Shown here: positions 43,911-53,726 of the stretch, piece after piece | Numbering within the stretch: position 1 is the stretch's first letter | Layout of the letters: every line of letters starts with the position of its first letter | Assembly (NCBI GenBank): GCA_003220535.1 | Contig: QHSU01000077.1 | Coordinates: 1-64,000 of the forward strand | Reading direction: 5' to 3' | DNA length: 64,000 bases | Source of the DNA: Candidatus Rokuibacteriota bacterium | GTDB taxonomy: Bacteria; Methylomirabilota; Methylomirabilia; Rokubacteriales; CSP1-6 | Notes under the pieces: generated by a model | The model's database searches: none | What the model was told of the DNA's origin: nothing | What the model saw: the letters and a program-made list of their open reading frames with translations, nothing else | Position numbers and translations under genes: made by a program

Positions 43911-44354
43911 GTCGATCCGGTGGGCCGGCCTCGCCGGCGCCCTGGCGCTCCTCGCCGCTCTCGTCGCCGCGGTCGTTCTGATCGAGGTTCTGGTCGCGCC
44001 GTCCTTGCGGCAGCCGGCCACGCGCGTCGTCGGCGCCGTCGTCCTGCTCCTGGCCGTCTTCCGCATCCGGGCGGTCGTCCGAGCGTCCATCGAGCGTCCG
44101 ACGGCGTGGGGCGTCGACGACGCCGGTCACCCGCGCGCTCCCGACCCGCGCTTGTCACGGTTCCACGACGAGATCACGTTCAGCACGAGGAGCCACTCGT
44201 ACTTCGAGCACATGCTCTGGCCGCGGCTCGTCGCCCTCGCGCGTGGGGGAACCGGCCCGTCGGGAGGACTCGAGAAGCCTCCGGGTCGCCGGCTCGGCCG
44301 CGGCCCGTCGCTCGAAGCGCTCGCCCGACTCGTCGCCTCGCTGGAGCGACACCA

Positions 44355-44358
<4 letters not shown>
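43897..44358 (+). CDS. small membrane protein in MoxR operon
   Basis: A 153-residue protein with two membrane helices near 10-30 and 42-60 and a soluble C-terminus ([20 protein letters not shown]). The start is probably TTG 43897, overlapping the previous gene by 14 bases; no better start is present. It ends in GTGA overlap with the moxR-like gene. No family recognised, but gene order suggests it belongs to the MoxR/DUF58 machinery. Confidence 0.68.
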
Positions 44359-45307
<949 letters not shown>

Positions 45308-45308
<1 letters not shown>

Positions 45309-46570
45309 TGACCCCGCTGGCGCTCTCGGTCGTGACGATCGGCGGGTGGGGACTCGTCCTCGGGGTCCTCTCGGGCCGGGTCGAGCTGGTCGTCGTCGTG
45401 CTCCCGCTGCTGGTCGGGCTTCTCCGCGTCGTACGGACCAGTCCACGACCTGACTGGTCGGTCGCGCACGCGGTCTCGTCGAACCGGGTCTTCGAGGGCG
45501 AGCGGGTCACGGTGACCGTGACCGTGAGCGCCGCGCAGGCGGTGCCGCTGCTGGAGCTATTCGAGCCGCTGCCGCCGGCGCTCCGGCTCGTGACCGGTCA
45601 CACCCGCGGCTTCTTCACTCTGGCCCGGGGCCAAGAAGTCCACTGGAAGTACGAGGTCGAGTGCCTGCGGCGGGGCCGTGTGACTCTCGGGACCGTGCAC
45701 GCGAGGCTCTGGGACCGATCGGGGCTTCGTACCGGCGAGACATCTCTCCGTGTCCCCTGGCAGCTGCGCGTCTACCCGCGAGTGCGTCCCCTCCGGCGCC
45801 TGCCCAGACCGCGGCGGACGCAGATTTCCGTGGGCAACTACGTGGCCGCGCGCGTCGGCGAGGGGCTCGAGCCCGGCGATATCAGAGCGTTCGTCCCCGG
45901 CGACCGGGTTCGGCACGTGAACTGGCGGGCCTCGCTCCGGTTGCGGCGTCTCTTCGTCACGCAGTACCACCAGGAGCGCAACGCCGACGTGGTCCTGATG
46001 CTCGACACGCTGACCGAGGCCGGCGCGCCCCCGGCCACGACGCTCGACGTCTCGATCCGGGCGGCCGCGGCGCTGGCGACGGCGTACCTGGCTCGGAAGG
46101 ATCGGGTGGGCCTCATCGAGTACTGCGGGCCGTTCCGCTGGATTCGGCCGGACTCCGGGCGCGCGCACCACGAGCGGCTGCTCGAAGCCCTGCTCCGGGC
46201 CGATGTGATGTTCAGCTACGTGTCCCAGGAAGTGGCCCTCGTGCCGCGACGCGTGCTGCCACCCCAGGCGCTGGTCATCGCGATCAGCCCGCTCCTCGAC
46301 GTGCGTTTCGAGAAGGCCGTGGTCGATCTCGCGGCCCGTGGCTTCGATCTCGTGGTCCTGAGCCCGTCGCCGATCCCGCTCGTCCGCCGGGCGAGCCGGC
46401 CCACGCCCAGCGTCGACCTCGCGTGCCGGCTGTGGTTGCTCGAGCGGCGCGCTCGAGCCGACACCCTGCGCCGCCTCGGGATCACCGTCGTCGAGTGGGA
46501 CCCCGCGGAACCCCTGGAGGCCGCGCTGGGCGCGCTCAGCCGACCGCGACGGCGCGGCATGGTGCGCTGA
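45308..46570 (+). CDS. DUF58 domain protein, MoxR partner
   Basis: A 420-residue protein with an N-terminal membrane hairpin (about 5-45), a beta-rich middle and the DUF58 core (FVPGDRVRHVNWRASLRLRR near 200), followed by a VWA-like region (NADVVLMLDTLTEAGAP) whose Asp-x-Thr replaces the usual DxSxS metal site. TGATG overlap with moxR couples translation. Such pairs act on protein complexes at the membrane, by analogy with characterised MoxR systems. Confidence 0.92.
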
Positions 46571-46572
46571 CG

Positions 46573-47082
46573 ATGCAGCACCTCTCGGTGGTCCTCGCCC
46601 TGGCCCTCGTCGGCTACCCGCTCCTGATCGCGCCCTCGACCGCGATCATGGTGATCGGCGCCGTGGCGCTCGCCCTCTGCTGCCTCGGCATCCTGTTCTC
46701 CACGCCGGTGCTCGTCGCCGGCGTGGTGCTGGCGCTCGGCGAATACGCGCTCGCCCTCTGGCTCTGGGCCGGGCCGCTCCGTCTTACCGGCGCCGTGCTC
46801 CTCGGTGTCGGCCTGGTCGTGTTGCTCGAGACCGGCGACAACGCGCGACGAGCCCGGCATGCGGCGCGCGGCCCCGGGGTGGTCACCTCTCAGCTCCGGT
46901 ACTGGGCCGTGCTCGGCGCGCTCTCGGGGATGGGCGCGCTGGTCCTGACCAGCGTCGCGAGGGCGGCGAGTGGATCGGTGCGTCTGCCGTGGGTGCCGGC
47001 GATCGCCGCCGCCGGTGCCGGTGTGGCGCTCATCGCCATCGCGATCGGTCTTGCTGGCGGTCGGTCGCTCGCGCGCGACTGA
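46573..47082 (+). CDS. polytopic membrane protein at end of MoxR operon
   Basis: A 169-residue protein with five to six hydrophobic helices and short loops, including a basic DNARRARHAARG loop near 92. Not recognised as a family. It starts two bases after the DUF58 stop, so it belongs to the same operon. A role as a membrane anchor or channel part of the MoxR/DUF58 system is inferred from position only. Confidence 0.75.
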   Translation: MQHLSVVLALALVGYPLLIAPSTAIMVIGAVALALCCLGILFSTPVLVAGVVLALGEYALALWLWAGPLRLTGAVLLGVGLVVLLETGDNARRARHAARGPGVVTSQLRYWAVLGALSGMGALVLTSVARAASGSVRLPWVPAIAAAGAGVALIAIAIGLAGGRSLARD

Positions 47083-47274
47083 GCGCTGCCGCTCCTCAGT
47101 CTATTTGTCGCGCCGTGCCTTTTTGGGGGACTCCCCGTCTCGCGATTCAGGGATTGCCCGGATTGTTGGCTCTGAGCCATGCACGTATTAGTTGTTCGGA
47201 TGGCCCCCCCTCATCTGGGCCGGGCATCCGAAGTCAAGAGCGGATGTTGAGATCCTCTCTTTGAGGAGGCACCC

Positions 47275-48333
47275 GTGAGCATTGTGACAGAGTCCGATCC
47301 CACGAGCTACAGTCCGTTCTTCGACGGAAGCCCGCAGATGCGCGCCATCGGGACGGTCATCGACAATATCGCCGACACGGATGCGACGGTCTTCATCCGT
47401 GGTGAAAGCGGCGTCGGGAAGGACCTCGTCGCCAGAGCCATTCATGCCGCCTCGTCGCGCCGTCGGGGTGCGTTCGTCAAGGTCAACTGCGCCGCGATCC
47501 CGCAAGGCTTGCTCGAGTCCGAGCTCTTCGGGCACGAGAAGGGCGCCTTCACCGGCGCGCACCGGCGCAAGCTCGGGCAGTTCGAGTGTGCGAACCGGGG
47601 CACGATCTACCTGGACGAGATCGCGGAACTGCCGCTGGCCCTCCAGGCTAAGCTCCTCCACGTGCTGCAAGACTTCCAGTTCTCGCGCGTGGGGGGCCAC
47701 GAGCTGCTCGAGGTCGACACACGGGTGATCGCCGCGACGAATCGCGACCTCGAGGAGGCGATGGCGCGTGGCGAGTTCCGGGAGGACCTCTACTATCGCC
47801 TCAACGTGGTCGAGATCAAGGTGCCCCCGCTCCGGGAGCGCCGCGAAGAGATTCCGGAACTGGCCTCGCGGTTCCTCGCTCGGTTCAACATGCAGTACGG
47901 GCGGCAGAAGCAGCTCATGCCCGAGACGCTGGCGCGGCTCACGGAATACTCGTGGCTGGGTAACGTGCGCGAGCTGGAAAACGTGATTCGCCGGCTGGTG
48001 GTGCTGGCGGATGGCGAGCAGGCGATCGAGGCCCTGGTGACCCGCGGTCGCAACGGGCACAACGGGCACAACGGGAACAATGGGAACAACGGGAACAACG
48101 GGAACAACGGCCGCAATGGCCACAGCTCGGTGCCGCGACTCACCTTCGCCGAGGGCGGCCTCAGGGAGGTTGGACGCCGCGGGGCGCGAGAGGCCGAGCG
48201 CAAAGCGCTCCTGGAAGTGCTGGAGCGCGTGAGCTGGAACCGAGCCGAGGCCGCGCGGATTCTCAAGGTCAGCTACAAGACGCTGCTGACGAAGATCTCT
48301 GACTGCGGCCTGACGCCGCCTCTTCGTCGCTGA
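47275..48333 (+). CDS. sigma-54-dependent activator without sensory domain
   Basis: A 352-residue enhancer-binding-type protein. The AAA+ domain (about 17-250) has Walker A GESGVGKDLVARAIH, the GAFTGA loop that contacts sigma-54, Walker B GTIYLDEIAELPLALQAKLL and the Arg fingers of REDLYYRLNVVEI. A Fis-type helix-turn-helix closes it (SWNRAEAARILKVSYKTLLT). The N-terminus is only 16 residues long, so activity is not gated by an attached receiver. Between AAA+ and HTH lies an Asn-Gly-His tract from nine-base repeats (about 48047-48123). GTG 47275 follows GAGGAGG. Target genes unknown. Confidence 0.93.
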   Translation: MSIVTESDPTSYSPFFDGSPQMRAIGTVIDNIADTDATVFIRGESGVGKDLVARAIHAASSRRRGAFVKVNCAAIPQGLLESELFGHEKGAFTGAHRRKLGQFECANRGTIYLDEIAELPLALQAKLLHVLQDFQFSRVGGHELLEVDTRVIAATNRDLEEAMARGEFREDLYYRLNVVEIKVPPLRERREEIPELASRFLARFNMQYGRQKQLMPETLARLTEYSWLGNVRELENVIRRLVVLADGEQAIEALVTRGRNGHNGHNGNNGNNGNNGNNGRNGHSSVPRLTFAEGGLREVGRRGAREAERKALLEVLERVSWNRAEAARILKVSYKTLLTKISDCGLTPPLRR

Positions 48334-48423
48334 CAGGGCGCGACGCACCGCGAGCCGCCGACGACGGGTCGTTGCCGCGCCCCGGCCGGGCGCGTCCTCC
48401 GGCGAGGATGAGAAGCGACGAGG

Positions 48424-49200
48424 CTAGTTGCTTCCCGACGGCAGGACCCGGCCCGTACGCCTGAGCCAGCGGAACAGCCGTCGGCGGACGATGAGGTAAG
48501 GCCGGTTGGCCACCCGGTGCGCTCTGATGAGAAGGCTCCGCCGGCGGACTCTGGCCAGCTCCTCCGGCGTCATCGAGTTCCGGTCGAACCGCCGCTTGTG
48601 CTTGAGCACGTGGTACAGGTCCTCGCGCTGGAGCCGCCCGAGCCACCACCGCGCGAGCGTGTGATTGCCTCGCCCGCCTCCCCAGGCGATCTGAAAGTCG
48701 ATCAGGTACGGGTGGCCGTCGTCGCCGACGAGGACGTTCTCCGGCTTGTTCGAGTCGACGTACGCCACGCCGTGGCCGTGCACCTCTCGCATCGCCGTCT
48801 CGAGCCGCGGCCAGAACCCGACGGGCACCGGACGCTCGCGGGACAGGGGATGGCCGGGCACGAAAGCGCGCAGGTAGGCGGTGTCACCGACGAGGCCGAG
48901 GAGCGCAGGCACACACGGAAGGCCCGCCAGCCGTCGATAGAAGCCGACTTCACGCCGGCACTGCCAGCGGCCAAGCCAGCGAAGCGGCGCGCCCGCGAAT
49001 CGCGCCGTGCGATAGGCCTTGAGCACGGCCCGGTCGCCACCGGCGTCCTCGTAGAAGCCGGTGGCCGCCCAGAAGTCGTGCTTGGCCGTCGCCACCCGGC
49101 GCAGCCTCCGACCGGAGACCTCGAGGAGCTCGGGCAAGTCCTCCCGTCCCAAGGCTCGCATCCAGTAGGCGAGCCGGCCTGGGTCGGTCGTCTGCGTCAA
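48424..49200 (-). CDS. protein-kinase-fold protein (WaaP/RIO-like)
   Basis: A 258-residue predicted kinase. The catalytic loop is GVAYVDSNKPENVLVGDDGH near 150-170 with catalytic Asp and Asn, and the metal Asp is in YLIDFQIAW. The N-lobe (HDFWAATGFYEDAGGDRAVL with a later Lys) is short. The layout resembles lipopolysaccharide or RIO-type kinases more than Hanks-type enzymes. The start appears to be TTG 49200, overlapping the stop of the receiver-cyclase gene (TTGA); upstream sequence in frame is shadow. It is the last gene of the signalling operon. Confidence 0.8.
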   Translation of the reverse strand: MTQTTDPGRLAYWMRALGREDLPELLEVSGRRLRRVATAKHDFWAATGFYEDAGGDRAVLKAYRTARFAGAPLRWLGRWQCRREVGFYRRLAGLPCVPALLGLVGDTAYLRAFVPGHPLSRERPVPVGFWPRLETAMREVHGHGVAYVDSNKPENVLVGDDGHPYLIDFQIAWGGGRGNHTLARWWLGRLQREDLYHVLKHKRRFDRNSMTPEELARVRRRSLLIRAHRVANRPYLIVRRRLFRWLRRTGRVLPSGSN

Positions 49201-50315
49201 GAGGGCCTCAGGTGGATGACGTCGTAGGCGACGACGGGACGATGGAAGCCCTTGAGTTGAAGCGGGCCGACGTCCTTGACGTCCACGAGATCGGCGATGG
49301 CGGCGTAGATGCGCTGGCTGATGAGGATCTGATCGTGGGATGCTTCGGCGCAGAGACGCGAGGCGAGGTTGGTGACGCTGCCGATGGCGGCGTAGTCGCG
49401 CCGGCCTTCGAAGCCGATCGCGCCGATCGTCGCATAGCCCTTCGCGATTCCCATGCTGAGGTCCAGGTCGTAGCCGCGCCGGCGCCATTCGGCGCTGAGC
49501 ACCCGGATCCTGGCCCGCATGGCCTCCGCCATGCGGACGGCGCGCTCCTCGGGATTCGTGACCGGCACCGGGTCGTTGAAGAAGATCATCATGCCGTCGC
49601 CCGTGAAGCGCTCGAGCGTACCCTCGTGCTCCAGGATGAGGCGTCCCATCTCGGCGTGGTAGGCACCGAGGACGTCCGACACCTCCTCGGGCTCGGCCGT
49701 CTCCGCGAAGGCGGTGAAGCCGCGCAGATCGAGGAACACGACACAGATCTCACGCCGGTGCGGTCGGAGCGGGTCGGCCGCGCCGCCGGTGACGATGGCG
49801 TCCGCGAGCTGCGGCGAGAAGAACCGCTTGAGCCGGCTCACCCGCTCGAGCTCCGCCACCTGCTCGGCGACCCGGGCCTCGAGCGTGGCGTTCCAACGGG
49901 CGATCTCCAGGGCCTGCGCGGCGACCGTGTCGTGCAGAGACTTGATCCGGAGCATCGAGCGAACCCGCGCCGATAGGGCGGCGTGGTCCACCGGCTTGGT
50001 GAGGTACTCGTCGGCGCCCGCCTCGAGCCCGGCGATGACGTCCTTCGCGTCCGTCATCGCGGTCACGAGGATGATCGGCGTGAACGAGGGGTCTTGAAGC
50101 TTCTTCAGGCGGCGGCAGACCTCGATGCCGTCGACCTTTGGCATCATGACGTCCAGCAAGATCAGATCGGGCTCGGCAGCGCGCGCGACCGCGAGCGCCT
50201 CCTCACCGTCGCGGGCGGTCACGACGTCGTAGCCGTCGGCGGTCAGACGCGTGCTCAAGATTCGGACGTTGGCGATGTTGTCGTCGGCGATCAGGACGCG
50301 CGGCGGGGTCCTCAC
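49197..50315 (-). CDS. receiver domain fused to class III nucleotide cyclase
   Basis: A 372-residue response regulator with a cyclase output. The receiver (about 4-120) has VLIADDNIANVRIL, the phospho-Asp in LILLDVMMPKVDG and Lys in YLTKPVDHAALSA. A coiled coil (about 135-165) leads to the cyclase (about 185-350): ICVVFLDLRGFTAFAETAEP with the first metal Asp and ERFTGDGMMIFFNDPVP with the second. GTG 50315 follows AGGAG. Phosphorylation, likely by the kinase encoded upstream in the operon, would switch cyclic nucleotide synthesis. Confidence 0.92.
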   Translation of the reverse strand: MRTPPRVLIADDNIANVRILSTRLTADGYDVVTARDGEEALAVARAAEPDLILLDVMMPKVDGIEVCRRLKKLQDPSFTPIILVTAMTDAKDVIAGLEAGADEYLTKPVDHAALSARVRSMLRIKSLHDTVAAQALEIARWNATLEARVAEQVAELERVSRLKRFFSPQLADAIVTGGAADPLRPHRREICVVFLDLRGFTAFAETAEPEEVSDVLGAYHAEMGRLILEHEGTLERFTGDGMMIFFNDPVPVTNPEERAVRMAEAMRARIRVLSAEWRRRGYDLDLSMGIAKGYATIGAIGFEGRRDYAAIGSVTNLASRLCAEASHDQILISQRIYAAIADLVDVKDVGPLQLKGFHRPVVAYDVIHLRPS

Positions 50316-50323
50316 CGGGGCTC

Positions 50324-50758
50324 CTAGCGCGTGACGGCGATCTTCTTCGAGCTCTCCCAGGCTGCCGAATGCGTGGGCTCGGCGATCGCCCGCAGCATGC
50401 CGCCCTCGTCGAGCGCGATGGTGAAGACGGCCTTCGGGTAGGAGAAGACCGGGTGCAAGTAGATGCGCGCGATCTCGGCGCTGTCCTTGTAGAGCGCGAT
50501 GTAGCGGACGAAGTGCTCCCCGAGCGAAGGGTGGGTGGATCCGGCGCCCACCGTCACCGTGACCTCGAACCACTGTCCCCGCTTCACCGAGTCCGGCGCC
50601 TCGATCTTGGGGGTGTGCTTGTCATCGTACGACCGGCGGACCTCACGGTATTCCGGTGTGAATTGCTCGGCCTGGCCCTGCGCGCCCACCCGCGCCGTCC
50701 CCGGGGCCAGCACCAGGGCCGCCACGGCGACGACGGCCAACGTCTTTCCGTATCTCAT
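50324..50758 (-). CDS. exported superoxide-reductase-like (class II SORL) protein
   Basis: A 144-residue exported protein with a signal peptide ending near ARVGAQG (residue 27). The mature part follows the desulfoferrodoxin/superoxide-reductase fold: DKHTPKIEAPDSVKRGQWFE, then THPSLGEHFVRYIALYK and AIAEPTHSAAWESSKKIAVT. Histidines expected to bind the iron are present in KHTP, HPSLGEH and EPTH, but the position of the Cys ligand (C-N-x-H in true SORs) holds Glu. It may bind a metal without reducing superoxide. It follows the repeated leader element (copy D). Confidence 0.78.
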   Translation of the reverse strand: MRYGKTLAVVAVAALVLAPGTARVGAQGQAEQFTPEYREVRRSYDDKHTPKIEAPDSVKRGQWFEVTVTVGAGSTHPSLGEHFVRYIALYKDSAEIARIYLHPVFSYPKAVFTIALDEGGMLRAIAEPTHSAAWESSKKIAVTR

Positions 50759-50785
50759 CGCTCGTCTCTCCTCTCCCCCAACTTT

Positions 50786-50911
50786 CTGATTAGCTCGCCT
50801 CGGCCGGCGGGGCCTCAGCCCCGCGACGTCTTGCAGCTCGCCAAGCCACTGATTAGCTCGCCTCGGCCGGCGGGGCCCCAGCCCCGCGACGTCCTGCAGC
50901 TCGCCAGGCGA
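50786..50911 (-). promoter_or_regulatory. repeated structured 5' leader element, copy D (two tandem units)
   Basis: Two 63-base units (50786-50848 and 50849-50911) differ at about five positions. On the minus strand each has GCGGGGC-UGGG-GCCCCGC (50870-50887) or GCGGGGC-UGAG-GCCCCGC (50807-50824), then CGGCCGAGGCGAGCTAATCAG. They end 32 bases before the ATG of the SOR-like gene. This copy keeps only the 3' half of the element seen in copies A-C. Confidence 0.75.
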
Positions 50912-50914
50912 CCG

Positions 50915-51289
50915 TCAGTTCTCCGGGAGGAACTTGTGGATCAGCGCCATCAGGTCGCGCGGGCTGTACGGCTTGGCCAGGTAGGCCGAGGCGCCCGCGT
51001 CCATCGCGCGCCGGTCGTCGCCGCTCAGGGCGAACGACGTCACGACCACGAGCGGAATGTGCGCCGTGCGCGGGTCGGCACGCAGCAGCCGAGTCGCGTC
51101 GAGCCCCGACAGCTTCGGCAGCTGGACGTCCATGAGGATGAGATCGGGCAGCTCGCGCTGGGCCACCGCGAGCCCCTCCTCGCCATCCGAGGCCTCCAGC
51201 AGCCGATACGACGTCCGGCTCAAGAGCTGCCTCACGATCTTCCGATTGTACTCGTTGTCCTCGATGTGGAGCACGGTCCGGTCACTCAT
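50915..51289 (-). CDS. stand-alone response-regulator receiver protein
   Basis: A 124-residue CheY-like protein with all phosphorylation residues: acidic EDN in [14 protein letters not shown], phospho-Asp in [13 protein letters not shown], the Ser/Thr of VVTSFALS and Lys in [14 protein letters not shown] 51289 overlaps the TGA of the histidine kinase gene (ATGA), so it is very likely the kinase's phosphoacceptor. It has no output domain and probably acts by protein binding or as a shuttle to the receiver-cyclase downstream. Confidence 0.93.
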   Translation of the reverse strand: MSDRTVLHIEDNEYNRKIVRQLLSRTSYRLLEASDGEEGLAVAQRELPDLILMDVQLPKLSGLDATRLLRADPRTAHIPLVVVTSFALSGDDRRAMDAGASAYLAKPYSPRDLMALIHKFLPEN

Positions 51290-52902
51290 GCACGTCCTCC
51301 GTCCGTGTGCAGGGGCACGGTGAAGAAGAAGGTCGAACCCTTGCCGAGCTCGCTTTCCACCCCGATGCGTCCCCCGTGCAGCTCGACGAGCCGCTTCGTG
51401 ATGCTGAGCCCGAGGCCGGTGCCGCCGTATTCCTTTGTGATCGTGGTGTCGACCTGCCGAAACTCGGCGAAGATGTTCTCGACCTCGTCCTTGGGAATGC
51501 CGATGCCGGTGTCGCTGACGCGATACCAGAGCCACTCGCCCTCGAGGCGCACGTCGATGTCGACCCGTCCCTGGTGCGTGAACTTGAGGGCGTTCCCGGC
51601 GAGGTTCAGGAGGCACTGCATGAGCCGCCGGCCGTCGCCCCAGGCCGCCGGGATGTCGGGCGGCACCCGCGCGGTGAACCCCAGGCCCTTCTCGAGGGCC
51701 AGCGACTTCAGGGACGCGTGGACGACGTCGACGATCTCCTGCACCGAGTACTCGGCGACGCCGAGCTCGAGTCGTCCCGCCTCGATCTTGGACAGGTCGA
51801 GCACGTCGTTGATGAGGCGCAGCAGGTGGCGGCCGTTCGTCTGGATGTCGACGAGCGGCTCCCGCAGCGTCGGCGGCACCTCGCCGTACAGCTCGTCGAG
51901 CATGATTTCGGTGAAGCCGAGGATTGCGTTGAGCGGCGTGCGGAGCTCGTGGCTCATGTTCGCGAGGAACTCCGACTTGGCGCGACTGGCCTGCGCCAGG
52001 CGGTCGTTGAGGCTGCGAAGCGCCTCCGCCGCCACCCGGTGCTCGTCGTCGAGCCGCCGGAGCTCGTGGCTCATCCAGTTCATGTGCTCGGCGAGGGCGC
52101 CGAACTCGTCGCGGTTCGGCACGACGAGCGTGCCCCCGAACCGCCCCTCGGCCACCTCGCTCAGGAAGCCGTGCGCCTCGCGCACCGGCAGGATGAACGA
52201 CCACGAGATCACGAAGCCTGCCAGCAGCGCGATCGCGACGGAGACGACCGCGAAGCCGGCCACCATCCGCACCGACTGACGGTTCGCGGCGGCGATACTG
52301 CTCCGGAGGCTGGCCATCCGCGTCTCCTCGGCGGCGACGAGCGCGCCCACCAGCGCCTCGATCCTCTGGTAGGTCGGCTCCTGGCGGGTCCGCATCGCCG
52401 TCATCGCATCGGCGAGTCGCCGGTCGCGGACGGCGTTGGCGATGTCGGCGACGGTCGCCATCGCGTCCTCCTGCGCCCCGCGAATGGACTGGATGAGCGC
52501 GCGCTCCTCACGCGGCGCCGCCGTCTCGAGACGAGCGAGCGTGTCGTTGAACCGGTTGTTCTCGCGCAGGATGAGGCTCACGCCATCCTCACCCTGAGTG
52601 AGCAGCGCCATCGAGGTGAAATGCATCTGCATCGCGAGCGCGTGCTCGATCTGCCGCGACCAGCCGACGCGCTCGTGGGCCTCGTCGAGGAGGTTCGTCT
52701 GGCGCGCGGTCTCGGCGACGGTTCGGAAGCTCACCGCGCAGACCACGAGGAAGAGAAGGGTGATGAGGAGGAAGCCGGCGAGGAGCTTGACGTGGACCGA
52801 CGCGCGGACCCGCGCCACGGCCCGCACGAGGGCCCCCAGCGGCGAGGCGAGCAACGCCACCACGGGCGGCGGCATTCGCTCGGCGTGGGACGCGCGGCGC
52901 AT
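51286..52902 (-). CDS. membrane sensor histidine kinase with HAMP domain
   Basis: A 538-residue kinase. Membrane helices lie near 38-58 and 215-235 and enclose a helical periplasmic sensor domain of the four-helix-bundle type. HAMP (about 236-290) is followed by a short coiled coil, HisKA with phospho-His in [20 protein letters not shown] near 320, and HATPase ([40 protein letters not shown]). It starts 18 bases after the exported cupredoxin-like gene and overlaps the receiver gene. Its signal may relate to the neighbouring metal/redox proteins. Confidence 0.95.
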   Translation of the reverse strand: MRRASHAERMPPPVVALLASPLGALVRAVARVRASVHVKLLAGFLLITLLFLVVCAVSFRTVAETARQTNLLDEAHERVGWSRQIEHALAMQMHFTSMALLTQGEDGVSLILRENNRFNDTLARLETAAPREERALIQSIRGAQEDAMATVADIANAVRDRRLADAMTAMRTRQEPTYQRIEALVGALVAAEETRMASLRSSIAAANRQSVRMVAGFAVVSVAIALLAGFVISWSFILPVREAHGFLSEVAEGRFGGTLVVPNRDEFGALAEHMNWMSHELRRLDDEHRVAAEALRSLNDRLAQASRAKSEFLANMSHELRTPLNAILGFTEIMLDELYGEVPPTLREPLVDIQTNGRHLLRLINDVLDLSKIEAGRLELGVAEYSVQEIVDVVHASLKSLALEKGLGFTARVPPDIPAAWGDGRRLMQCLLNLAGNALKFTHQGRVDIDVRLEGEWLWYRVSDTGIGIPKDEVENIFAEFRQVDTTITKEYGGTGLGLSITKRLVELHGGRIGVESELGKGSTFFFTVPLHTDGGRA

Positions 52903-52920
52903 CGTGGCCCTCCCGCGCGG

Positions 52921-53616
52921 CTAGCGGGCGGCCATCTCCAGCGTGATCGGCGTCGGGTCCTGGTCGCCCACCACAATGTCTTTCGAGCTCGTGCCGAGCC
53001 GCTCCTGCCACACCCGCACCGTGTAGCGTCCGGGCGCGAGCCCCCGCAGCGTGAACTGGCCCTCGGGGTCGGTGAGCGCATAGAAGGGATGCTCCGCCAC
53101 GACGACCCAGCCGCGCATCCACGAGTGGAGATCGCACGTCACGCGGATGATCTCCGGGTGGGAGAACGAGATGGCGATCGTGCGCCCCTTCGGCTGCGTC
53201 CGGTTGAAGGGCGGGTTGGCGCTCGGCGTGCTGTGCAGGTTGTGGAGGAGCCGATCGCTGTTCAAGAAGTCGATCCGCCCGCCGGCCGGCACGATGACGA
53301 CGCGGGGAGCGAACGAACAATCCTTTTGGTCCATGGTCGTCGTGGACGGCAGGGCCTCGCCGGCCGACCCCGCCGGCGCCTTGTCGAGCCAGACGACGGC
53401 ATTGCGGATCCTCCCCTGCGGCGAGACCAGAAGATCCTCGGGGCTCTTTTCCTTACCGCAGACGTACTGGTCGATCGTCACGGCGAGCTTTCGGAGCTCG
53501 GGCGTCGCCCCCTTCAGCACGACCGTCCCCTTGATCGACCCGCCCAGCGCAACGCCGGGCGTCGCCAGCCCGGCCACCAGGGCCACGATAGCTACGGCGA
53601 ACAGGACCGCTCGCAT
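52921..53616 (-). CDS. exported cupredoxin-like protein with carboxypeptidase-regulatory-type domain
   Basis: A 231-residue exported protein with a signal peptide ending near PGVALGG. The middle reads like a plastocyanin-type fold: INRx-type strands, DFLNSDRLLHNLHSTPS with a candidate His ligand, and VTCDLHSWMRGWVVVAEHPF with Cys, His and Met candidates of a type 1 copper site. The C-terminal part (ALTDPEGQFTLRGLAPGRYT) is a carboxypeptidase regulatory-like beta-sandwich. First gene of the signalling operon; it could present copper or redox state to the kinase. ATG 53616. Confidence 0.8.
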   Translation of the reverse strand: MRAVLFAVAIVALVAGLATPGVALGGSIKGTVVLKGATPELRKLAVTIDQYVCGKEKSPEDLLVSPQGRIRNAVVWLDKAPAGSAGEALPSTTTMDQKDCSFAPRVVIVPAGGRIDFLNSDRLLHNLHSTPSANPPFNRTQPKGRTIAISFSHPEIIRVTCDLHSWMRGWVVVAEHPFYALTDPEGQFTLRGLAPGRYTVRVWQERLGTSSKDIVVGDQDPTPITLEMAAR

Positions 53617-53726
53617 AGGCGTCGTTTTCCCTCTTCCGCGTCCCGATCAGGCTGCGAGTGCCAACGTTAACTGCCCGAACACGATACCACGCAAGGCGAA
53701 AAGGGACTCATCGCCGCGGCCGCAGC

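Noticed and set aside
47165-47185. Sigma-54 (-24/-12)-like site upstream of the sigma-54 activator
   Set aside because: GG and GC are present in TTGGCTCTGAGCCATGCA, but the spacing is one base too long for a functional site.
51307-53670. Plus-strand ORF of 787 codons
   Set aside because: Antisense to the histidine kinase and cupredoxin genes; composition is typical of GC-rich shadow frames.
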